From WGMK01 sp044359155 (lineage in GTDB: Bacteria; Hydrogenedentota; Hydrogenedentia; Hydrogenedentales; JAEUWI01), in contig JBIKMR010000167.1 in assembly GCA_044359155.1 (NCBI GenBank), forward strand, positions 1-9,295: a stretch of DNA of 9,295 bases, read 5' to 3'. Below the pieces are notes generated by a model. That model searched no databases. It saw only the letters and a list, made by a program, of their open reading frames with translations, and was not told where the DNA came from. Position numbers and translations under genes: made by a program. This document shows, piece by piece, positions 1 through 6,568 of the stretch (the first letter of the stretch is position 1; each line of letters begins with the position of its first letter).

Positions 1-771
1 GGAGCGCTTGGGTTCTTCTTCCGCAGGGGCAGCTTCTTCTTCGACTTCCTCCACCACGGGAGCTTCCTCTTGCTGCGCTTCTTCCTGCTGCTTGGCTGCC
101 TCGCGCTCTGCCTTGCGCTCCTTGCGGGATTTCTTCTCCTCCGCCACGGGTTCTTCTGCCGCCGGTTCCTCGGCTGCGGACTCTTCCACTACCGGCGCTT
201 CAACGGCAGGTGCCTCTTCCTCTACCGGGGGAGCCGCCTCCATTGAGCTCGGTTCAGGCTCATACTCCTTCTGCTTCTCTTTCACCCGGTCCGATACCTC
301 GGGGCCTTCCGGAGCGGGGGCTTCGGGTGCGGGGGCTTCAGCAGACACGCTGATGATCAGCGGCACGGTGCTGCTCAAGGCGGCCACGTTGCCCTCCTTG
401 TCACGAATGGGAACCGGGTTGCCGTCGGAACGGTAGGCGGTAAGGTCGAGCAGGAACTGGCCCTCCGGTGCCTGGAACGGCACCTTCACGCCGAAGGTCC
501 ACACGCCGTCGCCCGCTTCGGCGTCGGCCTGCTCGCCACGGTCGTTCAGATCAAAGGTGATGCGCTGGTCTTCCTGCACGACACCCTCGATACCCGACAC
601 CACCGTTTGCTTGTCTTTCAGCTTCACCGTAATCAGGGCTTCATCGCCCGGCTTCAGGGCGCTGGGCGAAATACCGGCCTCGATAAACTCCGGCTGGCCA
701 GCAAGCGTGTTGCACCCCTGCCCCGCCAAAGCAACCGCAACGGTCAGTGCGGGCAATAGATAACGCGTCAT
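1..771 (-). CDS. Exported Ig-like protein with acidic Glu/Ala/Pro-rich tail (partial, C-terminus outside window)
   Basis: The reading frame runs open from ATG at 771 to the window edge: 257 codons, no stop. The start is supported by AGGAG (785-781), 9 bases upstream. Residues 1-19 form a hydrophobic export signal. Cys20 follows A-G-Q-G, a poor lipobox because -3 is Gly rather than Leu/Val/Ile, so lipoprotein status is possible but not secure. Residues about 27-142 look like a beta-sandwich domain. Its D-R-G-E-Q-A-D-A-E-A-G-D-G-V-W-T stretch (77-92) matches the D.G...D..AGDG.[YW]T loop common in bacterial Ig-like extracellular domains. From about 143 the chain is low complexity: APAPE repeats, then alternating Glu/Ala/Pro/Val with a basic patch (KKSRKERKAER, 213-223). 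No enzymatic motif is seen. It is transcribed divergently from the efflux genes. Function unknown; a cell-envelope or surface protein is likely. Confidence 0.8.
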   Translation of the reverse strand, partial: MTRYLLPALTVAVALAGQGCNTLAGQPEFIEAGISPSALKPGDEALITVKLKDKQTVVSGIEGVVQEDQRITFDLNDRGEQADAEAGDGVWTFGVKVPFQAPEGQFLLDLTAYRSDGNPVPIRDKEGNVAALSSTVPLIISVSAEAPAPEAPAPEGPEVSDRVKEKQKEYEPEPSSMEAAPPVEEEAPAVEAPVVEESAAEEPAAEEPVAEEKKSRKERKAEREAAKQQEEAQQEEAPVVEEVEEEAAPAEEEPKRS

Positions 772-792
772 GGCAAGACACTCCTGTTGTGT

Positions 793-832
793 CCCTGCGC
801 AGGCGGCTGCGTCCCTGTGTAGACACGCAGGG
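793..832 (-). promoter_or_regulatory. Cluster of competing stem-loops in the leader of the exported-protein gene
   Basis: Seen directly: GTCCCTG occurs at 791 and again at 811, exactly 20 bases apart, and an inverted copy (CGCAGGG) lies at 826-832. The inverted copy can pair with the first (793-799 with 826-832, 7 bp) or with the second (813-817 with 828-832, plus TGT/ACA around a CG bulge). A third hairpin, CGCAG-GCGG-CTGCG (798-811), overlaps the first. The cluster ends about 8 bases before the ribosome binding site of the minus-strand gene. It could be a translational or attenuation switch in RNA, or a tandem operator in DNA. No known riboswitch class is recognised. Confidence 0.35.
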
Positions 833-850
833 CCCGGCAAGTAAAGTACA

Positions 851-880
851 AGCGTAGCCAACGCCCGTGAACCGAGTCAA
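851..880 (-). promoter_or_regulatory. Candidate sigma70-type promoter for the exported-protein gene
   Basis: On the minus strand TTGACT (880-875) matches the -35 consensus at 5 of 6 positions. After 18 bases it is followed by TACGCT (856-851), which matches the -10 consensus at only 3 of 6. Transcription would start near 844, giving a leader of about 70 bases that carries the stem-loop cluster. This is a consensus match only. Confidence 0.3.
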
Positions 881-922
881 ACGATCCGCGCAGCCCATGC
901 GTCCAACTTTTTGCGGAGCGGG

Positions 923-951
923 TGGACTGGTCTGTCCCGAAAGACTAAACT
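923..951 (+). promoter_or_regulatory. Candidate sigma70-type promoter for the efflux operon
   Basis: TGGACT (923-928) and TAAACT (946-951) are separated by 17 bases, and each matches the -35 or -10 consensus at 4 of 6 positions. The predicted transcript would start near 958, about 70 bases before the adaptor start codon. It is a weak match in GC-rich DNA. Its position between divergent genes makes it reasonable but not proven. Confidence 0.25.
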
Positions 952-1016
952 CCGCCATCAATGCGCATGGATCAGGGCAACTGGGTGCGCACCGTGGCGG
1001 CTGGGTTTTGTGCGCG

Positions 1017-1021
1017 AGGAG
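1017..1021 (+). promoter_or_regulatory. Ribosome binding site that fixes a GTG start for the adaptor
   Basis: AGGAG lies 9 bases before GTG at 1031. The same frame stays open upstream to about 911, but that extension has no leading hydrophobic segment or comparable ribosome binding site. The GTG start puts Lys-Lys-Trp-Arg directly before the membrane anchor, as expected for a periplasmic adaptor. Confidence 0.7.
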
Positions 1022-1030
1022 AGCGGTATC

Positions 1031-2356
1031 GTGAAGAAGTGGCGATCTGTATTGGCTGGCTTGGCGGTGTTGGCCGCAGGCGGCGGCGTATTGGCAGGCA
1101 TGACCCTCTACGGCCAATCCCGGCATGTCGAGGTTCCGCCCCCCGCAGAAGACTCCCTCCACGTGCGTGCCATGACCGCCCAGCCGGGCGATTACCCCGT
1201 AACCCTCCAGGGCTTCGGCACCGTGGCCGCGCTGCGCGAAGTCTCTGTGGCCCCCGAAGTGGCGGGCCGTATCGTCGAGGCGCACCCCGAGTTCAAGTCC
1301 GGCGGCTCCGTAAATGAAGGCGACGTGATCATCCGCATCGACCCGAGCCTCTACCAATCCGCCCTCAACGAGGCCGAAGCCGCACTGCGGCAGCAAGAGG
1401 CAATGGTCGAACGGCTGCGCAAGGAATGGGAAAACGAGAAGGTGCGCCATGGCGCGCTCGAACAAACCGCAGCCCTGGCCGAGCGCGACTTCGCACGCGC
1501 CCAGGAACTCGAACGCAAGGGCGTGGGCAGCAAGGTGGAAGTGGACCGCGCCGAGCGCGGCCAGGTGGAGGCCGCCAGCCAGCGAGACCTACACGCCCGT
1601 GACCTCGAAGTTTTCCCCATGCGACTGCGCGAGGCGGAAGCCATGATGGACAGCGTGCGAGCGGGGGCAGACTCCGCCCGCCAAGCGCTGGAACGCACCC
1701 ACGTCCGAGCGCCCTTCTCCGGCAGCATCAAAACCAAAATGGTGGACCTGGGCCAGGTGGTTGCGGTAGGCACGGCAATCGCCCTGTTGACCGACGACTC
1801 AACTCTCGAAATCACCGCCCCAATCGACAGTCGCGAAGTACGCGACTGGATGCGCTTCACGGGCGGAGATGGCAGTGTGGACGATGCATCGCGCTACTCG
1901 CAGCTCGAGCAGGTCGATTGCCTTATACGCTGGGCAGAAGAAGACAACGGCGTGTCCTGGGCAGGGCGGCTAGACCGCGTCGTAGGTTACGACGAGGCCA
2001 TCCGCATGGTGCAGGTAGTGGTCACCCATAAACCCGCCGAACACACCGGTCCCTTCCCCCTGCTGGCAGGCATGTTCTGCCGCGTCGAGATTCCCGGCAA
2101 GCCGATGAACGGGGTATACCAACTGCCATCGGAATCCGTGGGCTTCGACAACAGCGCATACAAGGTAGTCGATAACCGCCTCAAGATGATCCAGGTGGAC
2201 GTGTTGCGCGAGGAGAAAGCCTTTACCTACGTGAGCGCCGGCCTGTCCCCGGGAGACGTAGTAGTGACCACGCGCCTGCTGGACGCGCTCGACAACACGC
2301 TGCTCGAAGTGGACCTTGCCGAGGCGTCCGCGCCCGGCGCGGCCCCGGCTTCCTGA
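1031..2356 (+). CDS. RND efflux periplasmic adaptor (membrane fusion protein)
   Basis: This 441-residue protein links an inner-membrane RND pump to an outer-membrane channel. The GTG start follows a good ribosome binding site. Residues 6-24 form one hydrophobic signal/anchor after positive residues; no lipobox Cys is present, so a membrane anchor is likelier than a lipid. The lipoyl domain is split as usual: first half about 70-104 (VAPEVAGRIVEAH, then G-D-V-I-I-R-I-D), second half about 222-255 (THVRAPFSGSI, then D-L-G-Q-V-V-A-V-G). Between them (about 105-221) lies a long Glu/Arg/Ala-rich alpha-hairpin coiled coil. Beta-barrel and membrane-proximal domains fill 256-430, ending in a short Ala/Pro tail. 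It is the first gene of the cluster; the transporter starts 13 bases after its stop. Family assignment is firm, the exported substrate is not predictable, and no outer-membrane channel gene is in the window. Confidence 0.93.
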   Translation: MKKWRSVLAGLAVLAAGGGVLAGMTLYGQSRHVEVPPPAEDSLHVRAMTAQPGDYPVTLQGFGTVAALREVSVAPEVAGRIVEAHPEFKSGGSVNEGDVIIRIDPSLYQSALNEAEAALRQQEAMVERLRKEWENEKVRHGALEQTAALAERDFARAQELERKGVGSKVEVDRAERGQVEAASQRDLHARDLEVFPMRLREAEAMMDSVRAGADSARQALERTHVRAPFSGSIKTKMVDLGQVVAVGTAIALLTDDSTLEITAPIDSREVRDWMRFTGGDGSVDDASRYSQLEQVDCLIRWAEEDNGVSWAGRLDRVVGYDEAIRMVQVVVTHKPAEHTGPFPLLAGMFCRVEIPGKPMNGVYQLPSESVGFDNSAYKVVDNRLKMIQVDVLREEKAFTYVSAGLSPGDVVVTTRLLDALDNTLLEVDLAEASAPGAAPAS

Positions 2357-2369
2357 AAGCCCCGCCCCC

Positions 2370-5300
2370 ATGAGCATTCTCCGCAGTTTCATCAGCAACC
2401 ATGTGCTGGCCAGCGTAGTATCCCTGATGCTGCTGGTCTGCGGCTTGATTGCAGGTACCTCCATGCGGCGCGAAAGCCTGCCCGCCATCGAAGAGGGAAT
2501 CATCCAGGTCTCGGTCGCATACCCCGGCGCGAATCCAAAAGAAGTCGAAGAGGGCATATCGCGCCTCATCGAGCCCCGCCTTGATGGGCTCGAGGGCGTA
2601 AAAAGTTACAGCACATTCTCCGGTGATGGCGGGGGCTTTGCCACCGTCGAGATTGCCTATGGCCAGGATCCGCAGGAGCTCAAGGAGCGGGTAGTCGAAG
2701 CGATCGACGGAATCACAAATTTCCCGGAAGAGGCACTCGAACCGCGCGTGACCATTGTGAAGCGCGAAGAAGAGGTCATCAATGTGGCGCTCTGGGGCGA
2801 AGTGCCCGAGCGCCAAATGAAGGCATGGGCAGAGCAAGTGCGCGCCGAGCTGGTGGCCCTGCCCGAAGTGTCGCTGGCGCAAGTGCTCGACACCCGCACT
2901 TACGAAATAAACATTGACGTGTCGCGCAGCAAGCTGCTCGAGCTCGGCATATCCTTGGCCGAAGTAAGCCAGGCCATACAGGGCTCCAGCCTCGACGCAT
3001 CCACCGGCGTGCTCCGGGCAGAGGGCGAAGAGATAAGCATCCGCGCCGTGGGCCGCCGCTACGAGGGGGAGGAGCTGGAGAAGGTAGTCGTGCGGGCCGC
3101 CCCCGACGGCAGCATAACCACCCTCGGGCAAGTGGCTGAGGTGCGCGACGCGTTCGGCGAGCAGGCCGCCTTTGGCTCGTTCAACGGCAAGCCCGCAGTG
3201 ATGGTCGAGATGTACAAAGCCGAGGGCGAGGACAGCCTTTCGATTAGCGACGCGGTGCGGGCCTATGCAGAGAAGAAACAGGCCACGCTGCCGCCGGGCC
3301 TGAACATTACACCGTGCTTTGACGAGTCCGAATTCGTGCGCAATCAGATCAGCCTGCTGCTTGCCAACGCCGTCTCTGGGCTGGCGCTGGTGGTCTTTAC
3401 GCTGTGGCTTTTCCTCGGCTGGCGTCTCGCCTTCTGGGTCTCGCTCGGCGTGCCCGTGTCGGTCTGTGGCTCCTTGATTCTGCTCTGGGCCACCGGGGCA
3501 ACCATCAACCAAATCACGCTGATGTCCTTCATTCTCGTACTCGGCATTCTGGTGGACGATGCCATTGTCGTGGGCGAATCCGTCTACCACCACCGCTCGA
3601 TGGGCAAGTCTTCCCTGCGTGCGGCGGCAGACGGCGTCGGAGAAGTAGGCTGGCCCGTGGTGGCAGCAGTCATGACAACCGTGGTCGCCTTCGTGCCGGG
3701 GCGCTGGATACCCGGCTTCCTCGGGCAGATGATGGCGATTGTGCCCGTGGTCGTCATCTCCTGCCTGCTGGTGTCGCTGGTCGAGGCCCTGTTCCTGCTG
3801 CCCGCGCACCTCAACAACTTGCCCGACATCAACCGCGAGAAGCGCCCCAAGGGCTGGCGACGCTGGCTGGACCCCCACTACGACGTGAGCGACTGGCTGG
3901 ATCGCTTCGTGGACCGCTACTACCGCCCAATAATGCCGCGTGTATTGCGCCACCGCTACGTGTCCGCATCGATAGGCTTGGCAATCTTGCTGGCAACCTC
4001 GGGGCTTATCACCGGTGGCTTTGTGCGGATCGTGTTCTGGCCCCCTGTGGACGGGGACATCATGGCGGCGGTGGTCGAGTTCCCACCCGGCACCCCTTAC
4101 GAAACCGTGCGAGATGCCTTGGACCAGACGCGCCTCGGGCTGGAGAGAGTGGCTGCCGAGACAGAGACCCTCTCGGGCGAATCGATCATTGAGAACGTAC
4201 ACGAGCGCATCTTCCAAGGGGCTCCCAACCTCGGGCGCGTGTTTGTGGATTTCATTCCGCCATCGCGGCGCGGCGTGCCGCTAGAGCAGTTGTCCACGGA
4301 TTGGGAAAAAGCGGTGGGAGACATTCCCGGCGCGGTGTCGCAGCAGTATTACCGCTCCGCCATCGGCGGCGGCGGCCCCCAGATTTCCGTATGGCTTTCT
4401 GCGCCCGACATGGACGACCTCCTCGACGCCTCGAAGAAATTGCAAGACAAGCTGCGCACGATACCCGGCGTATCACAGGTGGAAGACGACTTCCGCCCCG
4501 GGCGCACCGAGGTACAGGTGGCGCTAAAGCCCGAGGCCGCATCAGTTGGAATTACCATGGCCGCGCTCGCGGCGCACCTGAACGCGGGATACTACGGCGC
4601 GGAGGCGCAGCGCCTTCAGCGTGGGCGCGATGAGGTTCGCGTGATGGTGCGTTATCCGCTCGATGAACGCAGGACCTTGGCCGACCTTGAGCGCTCTCGC
4701 ATTCGCACCCCCGCAGGCAACGAGATACCGTTGAGCGCGGTGGCGGATTTCACGCTGGCACAAGGCTATGCAGACATTCGCGGTTCAAACGGGCAACGGC
4801 GCATAGCAGTCTTCGCACGTGCAGACACCGAGATACTCGCGCCGGAAGCCGTGGTGGGCGAGCTCAAGTCATCCGGCTTTCTGGATGGATTGGTGAGCGC
4901 TTACCCCAGCATGAACTGGCGAATTCGCGGCGAGGTGGAAGAGCAGGCGCAAACACTGGGCGGCATTCAGAAGGGATTCTTCATCGGCATCTTTGCCATC
5001 TATGTCGTCATGGCCATCATCTTTCGGTCCTACGCGCAGCCGTTCATCATCTTGCTGGTGGTGCCCTTCGGGCTCGTGGGTGCGGTCATCGGGCATTTCA
5101 TCATTGGCATTCCTATCACCATGCTCAGCCTCTTCGGCCTCGTGGCCCTGGCAGGCGTCGTCGTCAACGATGCCATCGTGTTCGTCGAGTGCGTGAACTG
5201 GGGCATTGCGCGCGGCGAGAAATTCTACTACTCCCTTGAGCAAGCCGGCGCACGCCGATTCCGCCCCATCCTGCTGACCACCGTGACCACCTTTGCAGGG

Positions 5301-5582
5301 CTCACGCCGATCATATTGGAGAAAGACCTCGAGGCGCAGATGGTCATTCCCATGTGCGTATCGGTGGCCTTCGGCGTGGTGTTTGCCACCACGGTCACGC
5401 TGCTGATCCAGCCCGCCTTCCTCGCCATACTGAACGACTGCCGCCGCGTGGTGTACTATTTGCGCCACGGGATTTGGCCTACGCCTGAGCAGGTAGAACC
5501 CGGCGCCGAGCGCAACCGATATGCGGAAGAATTCGGCGAGGAACCAGACGACGAGGAGGGCGCGGCGCTTTCCTCCACCTGA
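2370..5582 (+). CDS. RND-family inner-membrane efflux transporter (AcrB/HAE-like)
   Basis: The 1070-residue length and layout are those of proton-driven RND pumps: TM1 at 10-30, a periplasmic porter half (about 31-324), TM2-TM6 (325-477), TM7 (530-550), the second porter half (551-862) and TM8-TM12 (866-1020). The TM4 proton-relay pair is present in G-I-L-V-D-D-A-I-V-V (Asp396, Asp397; AcrB Asp407/408). In TM10, V-V-N-D-A-I-V-F-V-E puts Asn933 where AcrB has the relay Lys940. Thr970 in TM11 fits AcrB Thr978. ATG 2370 is preferred over the in-frame ATG at 2316, which lies inside the adaptor gene and would add a Pro/Arg-rich leader before TM1. Its ribosome binding site is weak, suggesting translational coupling to the adaptor. 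The C-terminal 35 residues form an acidic cytoplasmic tail. Substrates could be drugs, lipids or metabolites; heavy-metal-type features were not recognised. Confidence 0.95.
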   Translation: MSILRSFISNHVLASVVSLMLLVCGLIAGTSMRRESLPAIEEGIIQVSVAYPGANPKEVEEGISRLIEPRLDGLEGVKSYSTFSGDGGGFATVEIAYGQDPQELKERVVEAIDGITNFPEEALEPRVTIVKREEEVINVALWGEVPERQMKAWAEQVRAELVALPEVSLAQVLDTRTYEINIDVSRSKLLELGISLAEVSQAIQGSSLDASTGVLRAEGEEISIRAVGRRYEGEELEKVVVRAAPDGSITTLGQVAEVRDAFGEQAAFGSFNGKPAVMVEMYKAEGEDSLSISDAVRAYAEKKQATLPPGLNITPCFDESEFVRNQISLLLANAVSGLALVVFTLWLFLGWRLAFWVSLGVPVSVCGSLILLWATGATINQITLMSFILVLGILVDDAIVVGESVYHHRSMGKSSLRAAADGVGEVGWPVVAAVMTTVVAFVPGRWIPGFLGQMMAIVPVVVISCLLVSLVEALFLLPAHLNNLPDINREKRPKGWRRWLDPHYDVSDWLDRFVDRYYRPIMPRVLRHRYVSASIGLAILLATSGLITGGFVRIVFWPPVDGDIMAAVVEFPPGTPYETVRDALDQTRLGLERVAAETETLSGESIIENVHERIFQGAPNLGRVFVDFIPPSRRGVPLEQLSTDWEKAVGDIPGAVSQQYYRSAIGGGGPQISVWLSAPDMDDLLDASKKLQDKLRTIPGVSQVEDDFRPGRTEVQVALKPEAASVGITMAALAAHLNAGYYGAEAQRLQRGRDEVRVMVRYPLDERRTLADLERSRIRTPAGNEIPLSAVADFTLAQGYADIRGSNGQRRIAVFARADTEILAPEAVVGELKSSGFLDGLVSAYPSMNWRIRGEVEEQAQTLGGIQKGFFIGIFAIYVVMAIIFRSYAQPFIILLVVPFGLVGAVIGHFIIGIPITMLSLFGLVALAGVVVNDAIVFVECVNWGIARGEKFYYSLEQAGARRFRPILLTTVTTFAGLTPIILEKDLEAQMVIPMCVSVAFGVVFATTVTLLIQPAFLAILNDCRRVVYYLRHGIWPTPEQVEPGAERNRYAEEFGEEPDDEEGAALSST

Positions 5583-5602
5583 AGGCGCGCGGGGAAGAAC
5601 GC

Positions 5603-6337
5603 ATGAACCTGGCCATACTCGGAAAACGCATACGCGCCCTGCGCGAGCAGCGCGGCCTCAAGCAGACCGACATCGCCAACGCCTTGCAGGTCAGCCCGCA
5701 GGCCGTGTCGAAATGGGAGCGAGGCGAAAACGCGCCGGACATCTCCGTCTGGCTCAACCTCTCGCAACTCCTCGGCGTGAGCTGCGACACCCTCCTCGGG
5801 CGCGTCGAGGCGGCGGACACCTTCGAGGCCACCATCTTCTGCACCAGCCTCAACCGCTTTGCCGAACGCTGCAAGCGCAAGGCCCCGCGAGATGTCGCCC
5901 TCTGGGCAAACGGCATCTTCTTCACCGTCACCGAGGCCGTGCTCAAGCACGACGGCGTGCCCGTGAAATATGTGGGCGACGGCTTCCTCGGGTTCTTCTC
6001 CGGCCCCCGTCACGCCGAGCGCGCCTTTGAGGCGGCCCGCGACGCCAAGCGCCTCATCGAAACCAAGGACCTCATCATCGTCCTGCACACCGGCAACGTC
6101 TACCTCGGTCACATTGGCCACAAAGAATACGCCCGCCTCGACATCATCGGCGACACCGTCAACCGGGCCTTCTTCACCATGGGCTGGGTAAGCGCCAACC
6201 TCCCCGACGGCGTCGCCATCACCGAAGCCACCCGCGCATCCATGGAAAAACCGCCTGCGCTGGGCAAGGCACAGTCCCCCACGCTGCCGGTGTTGAACGA
6301 GAAGATTAAGCTGTACCCGGTGGTGGTGAAGGAATAG
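5603..6337 (+). CDS. XRE-type HTH regulator fused to a degenerate class III adenylate/guanylate cyclase domain
   Basis: This 244-residue protein starts 20 bases after the transporter stop, behind GGGGAAGAA (5591-5599), so it is probably the third gene of the operon. Residues about 6-66 are a Cro/C1-type helix-turn-helix (LGKRIRALREQRGLKQTDIA, then SPQAVSKWERGE). Residues about 75-212 are a class III cyclase domain: VKYVGDG (121-127), HTG (162-164), GHIG (169-172) and D-I-I-G-D-T-V-N (180-187). By alignment with mammalian adenylyl cyclase, the adenine-specifying Lys122 and Asp180, metal ligand Asp126 and transition-state Asn187 are kept. The first metal Asp appears as Ser82 (T-S-L-N-R-F), and the transition-state Arg four residues after Asn187 is Phe191. 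Inference: nucleotide binding without efficient cyclisation, controlling DNA binding. No membrane segment is seen. Weak catalysis or a heterodimer partner elsewhere is possible. Confidence 0.85.
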   Translation: MNLAILGKRIRALREQRGLKQTDIANALQVSPQAVSKWERGENAPDISVWLNLSQLLGVSCDTLLGRVEAADTFEATIFCTSLNRFAERCKRKAPRDVALWANGIFFTVTEAVLKHDGVPVKYVGDGFLGFFSGPRHAERAFEAARDAKRLIETKDLIIVLHTGNVYLGHIGHKEYARLDIIGDTVNRAFFTMGWVSANLPDGVAITEATRASMEKPPALGKAQSPTLPVLNEKIKLYPVVVKE

Positions 6338-6368
6338 CTAATGATCGGCCCGACGACCTCGGGGCACC

Positions 6369-6407
6369 CCCTCACCCTAACCCTCTCCCCCTTCCAGGTG
6401 GAGAGGG
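6369..6407 (+). repeat. Palindromic intergenic element of the CCCTCACCCTAACCC type
   Basis: CCCTCACCCTAACCCTCTCC (6369-6388) is followed by an 11-base loop and GGAGAGGG (6400-6407), which pairs perfectly with CCCTCTCC (6381-6388). From memory, elements with this leading sequence and a GAGAGGG arm are scattered through intergenic regions of many GC-rich bacterial genomes. Only one copy lies in the window, so its repeat status cannot be shown here. It lies just past the stop of the XRE-cyclase gene and could protect or end the transcript, but it has no T-run. Confidence 0.5.
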
Positions 6408-6510
6408 AACCAGAAGTACATCTCTTCGTTGGGAGCATTGAGGAAGAGAAGATCTTGCTGTCGGACCCCCGCCACAGCGGCGTGCTGCGTAATCACATTT
6501 ACACAACGAC

Positions 6511-6534
6511 TCTCGCCGCAGGAGCGGCGGGAGA
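6511..6534. repeat. Inverted repeat in convergent intergenic region
   Basis: TCTC-GCCGC (6511-6519) can pair with GCGGC (6524-6528) and GAGA (6531-6534) around a GG bulge, leaving a 4-base loop. Its right arm can alternatively pair with the next palindrome (GCGGGA 6526-6531 with TCCCGC 6542-6547). There is no T-run on either strand. Confidence 0.35.
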
Positions 6535-6541
6535 TGCGTTA

Positions 6542-6559
6542 TCCCGCGCAGACGCGGGA
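6542..6559 (-). terminator. GC-rich hairpin after the C69-like gene, possible weak terminator
   Basis: TCCCGCG-CAGA-CGCGGGA is a perfect 7-bp stem with a 4-base loop, starting 9 bases beyond the minus-strand stop codon at 6569. The position suits a 3' end, but neither flank carries the T-run of an intrinsic terminator. It may instead be an RNA-stabilising hairpin or another repeat unit. Confidence 0.3.
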
Positions 6560-6568
6560 CAGAGCCGT

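Larger units (their letters stand above)
6338..6568 (+). other. Convergent intergenic region without a convincing gene
   Basis: These 231 bases separate the ends of two converging genes. Short open frames cross it on both strands, but none has a plausible ribosome binding site with a recognisable protein. One (minus, 6372-6626) overlaps the neighbouring C69-like gene. Three palindromes are present, listed separately. No tRNA or other known RNA was recognised. Confidence 0.6.

Noticed and set aside
8..436. Ser/Gly-rich plus-strand frame at the left edge
   Set aside because: It is the complement of the Glu/Ala-rich tail of the minus-strand exported protein; the low complexity explains the open frame.
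913..957. GCGGAG ... CTCCGCCA pairing that resembles a tRNA acceptor stem with a CCA end
   Set aside because: The span is only about 45 bases, with no D-, anticodon- or T-arm. It lies where the operon promoter is expected, so the match is probably chance.
641..1465. 274-residue minus-strand frame spanning the divergent intergenic region
   Set aside because: It overlaps both the exported-protein gene and the adaptor gene, has no recognisable domain, and would have to start inside the adaptor coding region.
2223..4217. 664-residue open frame on the minus strand opposite the transporter gene
   Set aside because: It is antisense to a well-supported RND gene. Its His/Gly/Asp-rich composition fits a GC-rich shadow frame, and no family motif is visible.
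5603..6337. Annotation of the third operon gene as an active adenylate cyclase
   Set aside because: One metal-binding Asp and the transition-state Arg are not found at their expected positions, so an active-enzyme label is not supported by sequence alone.
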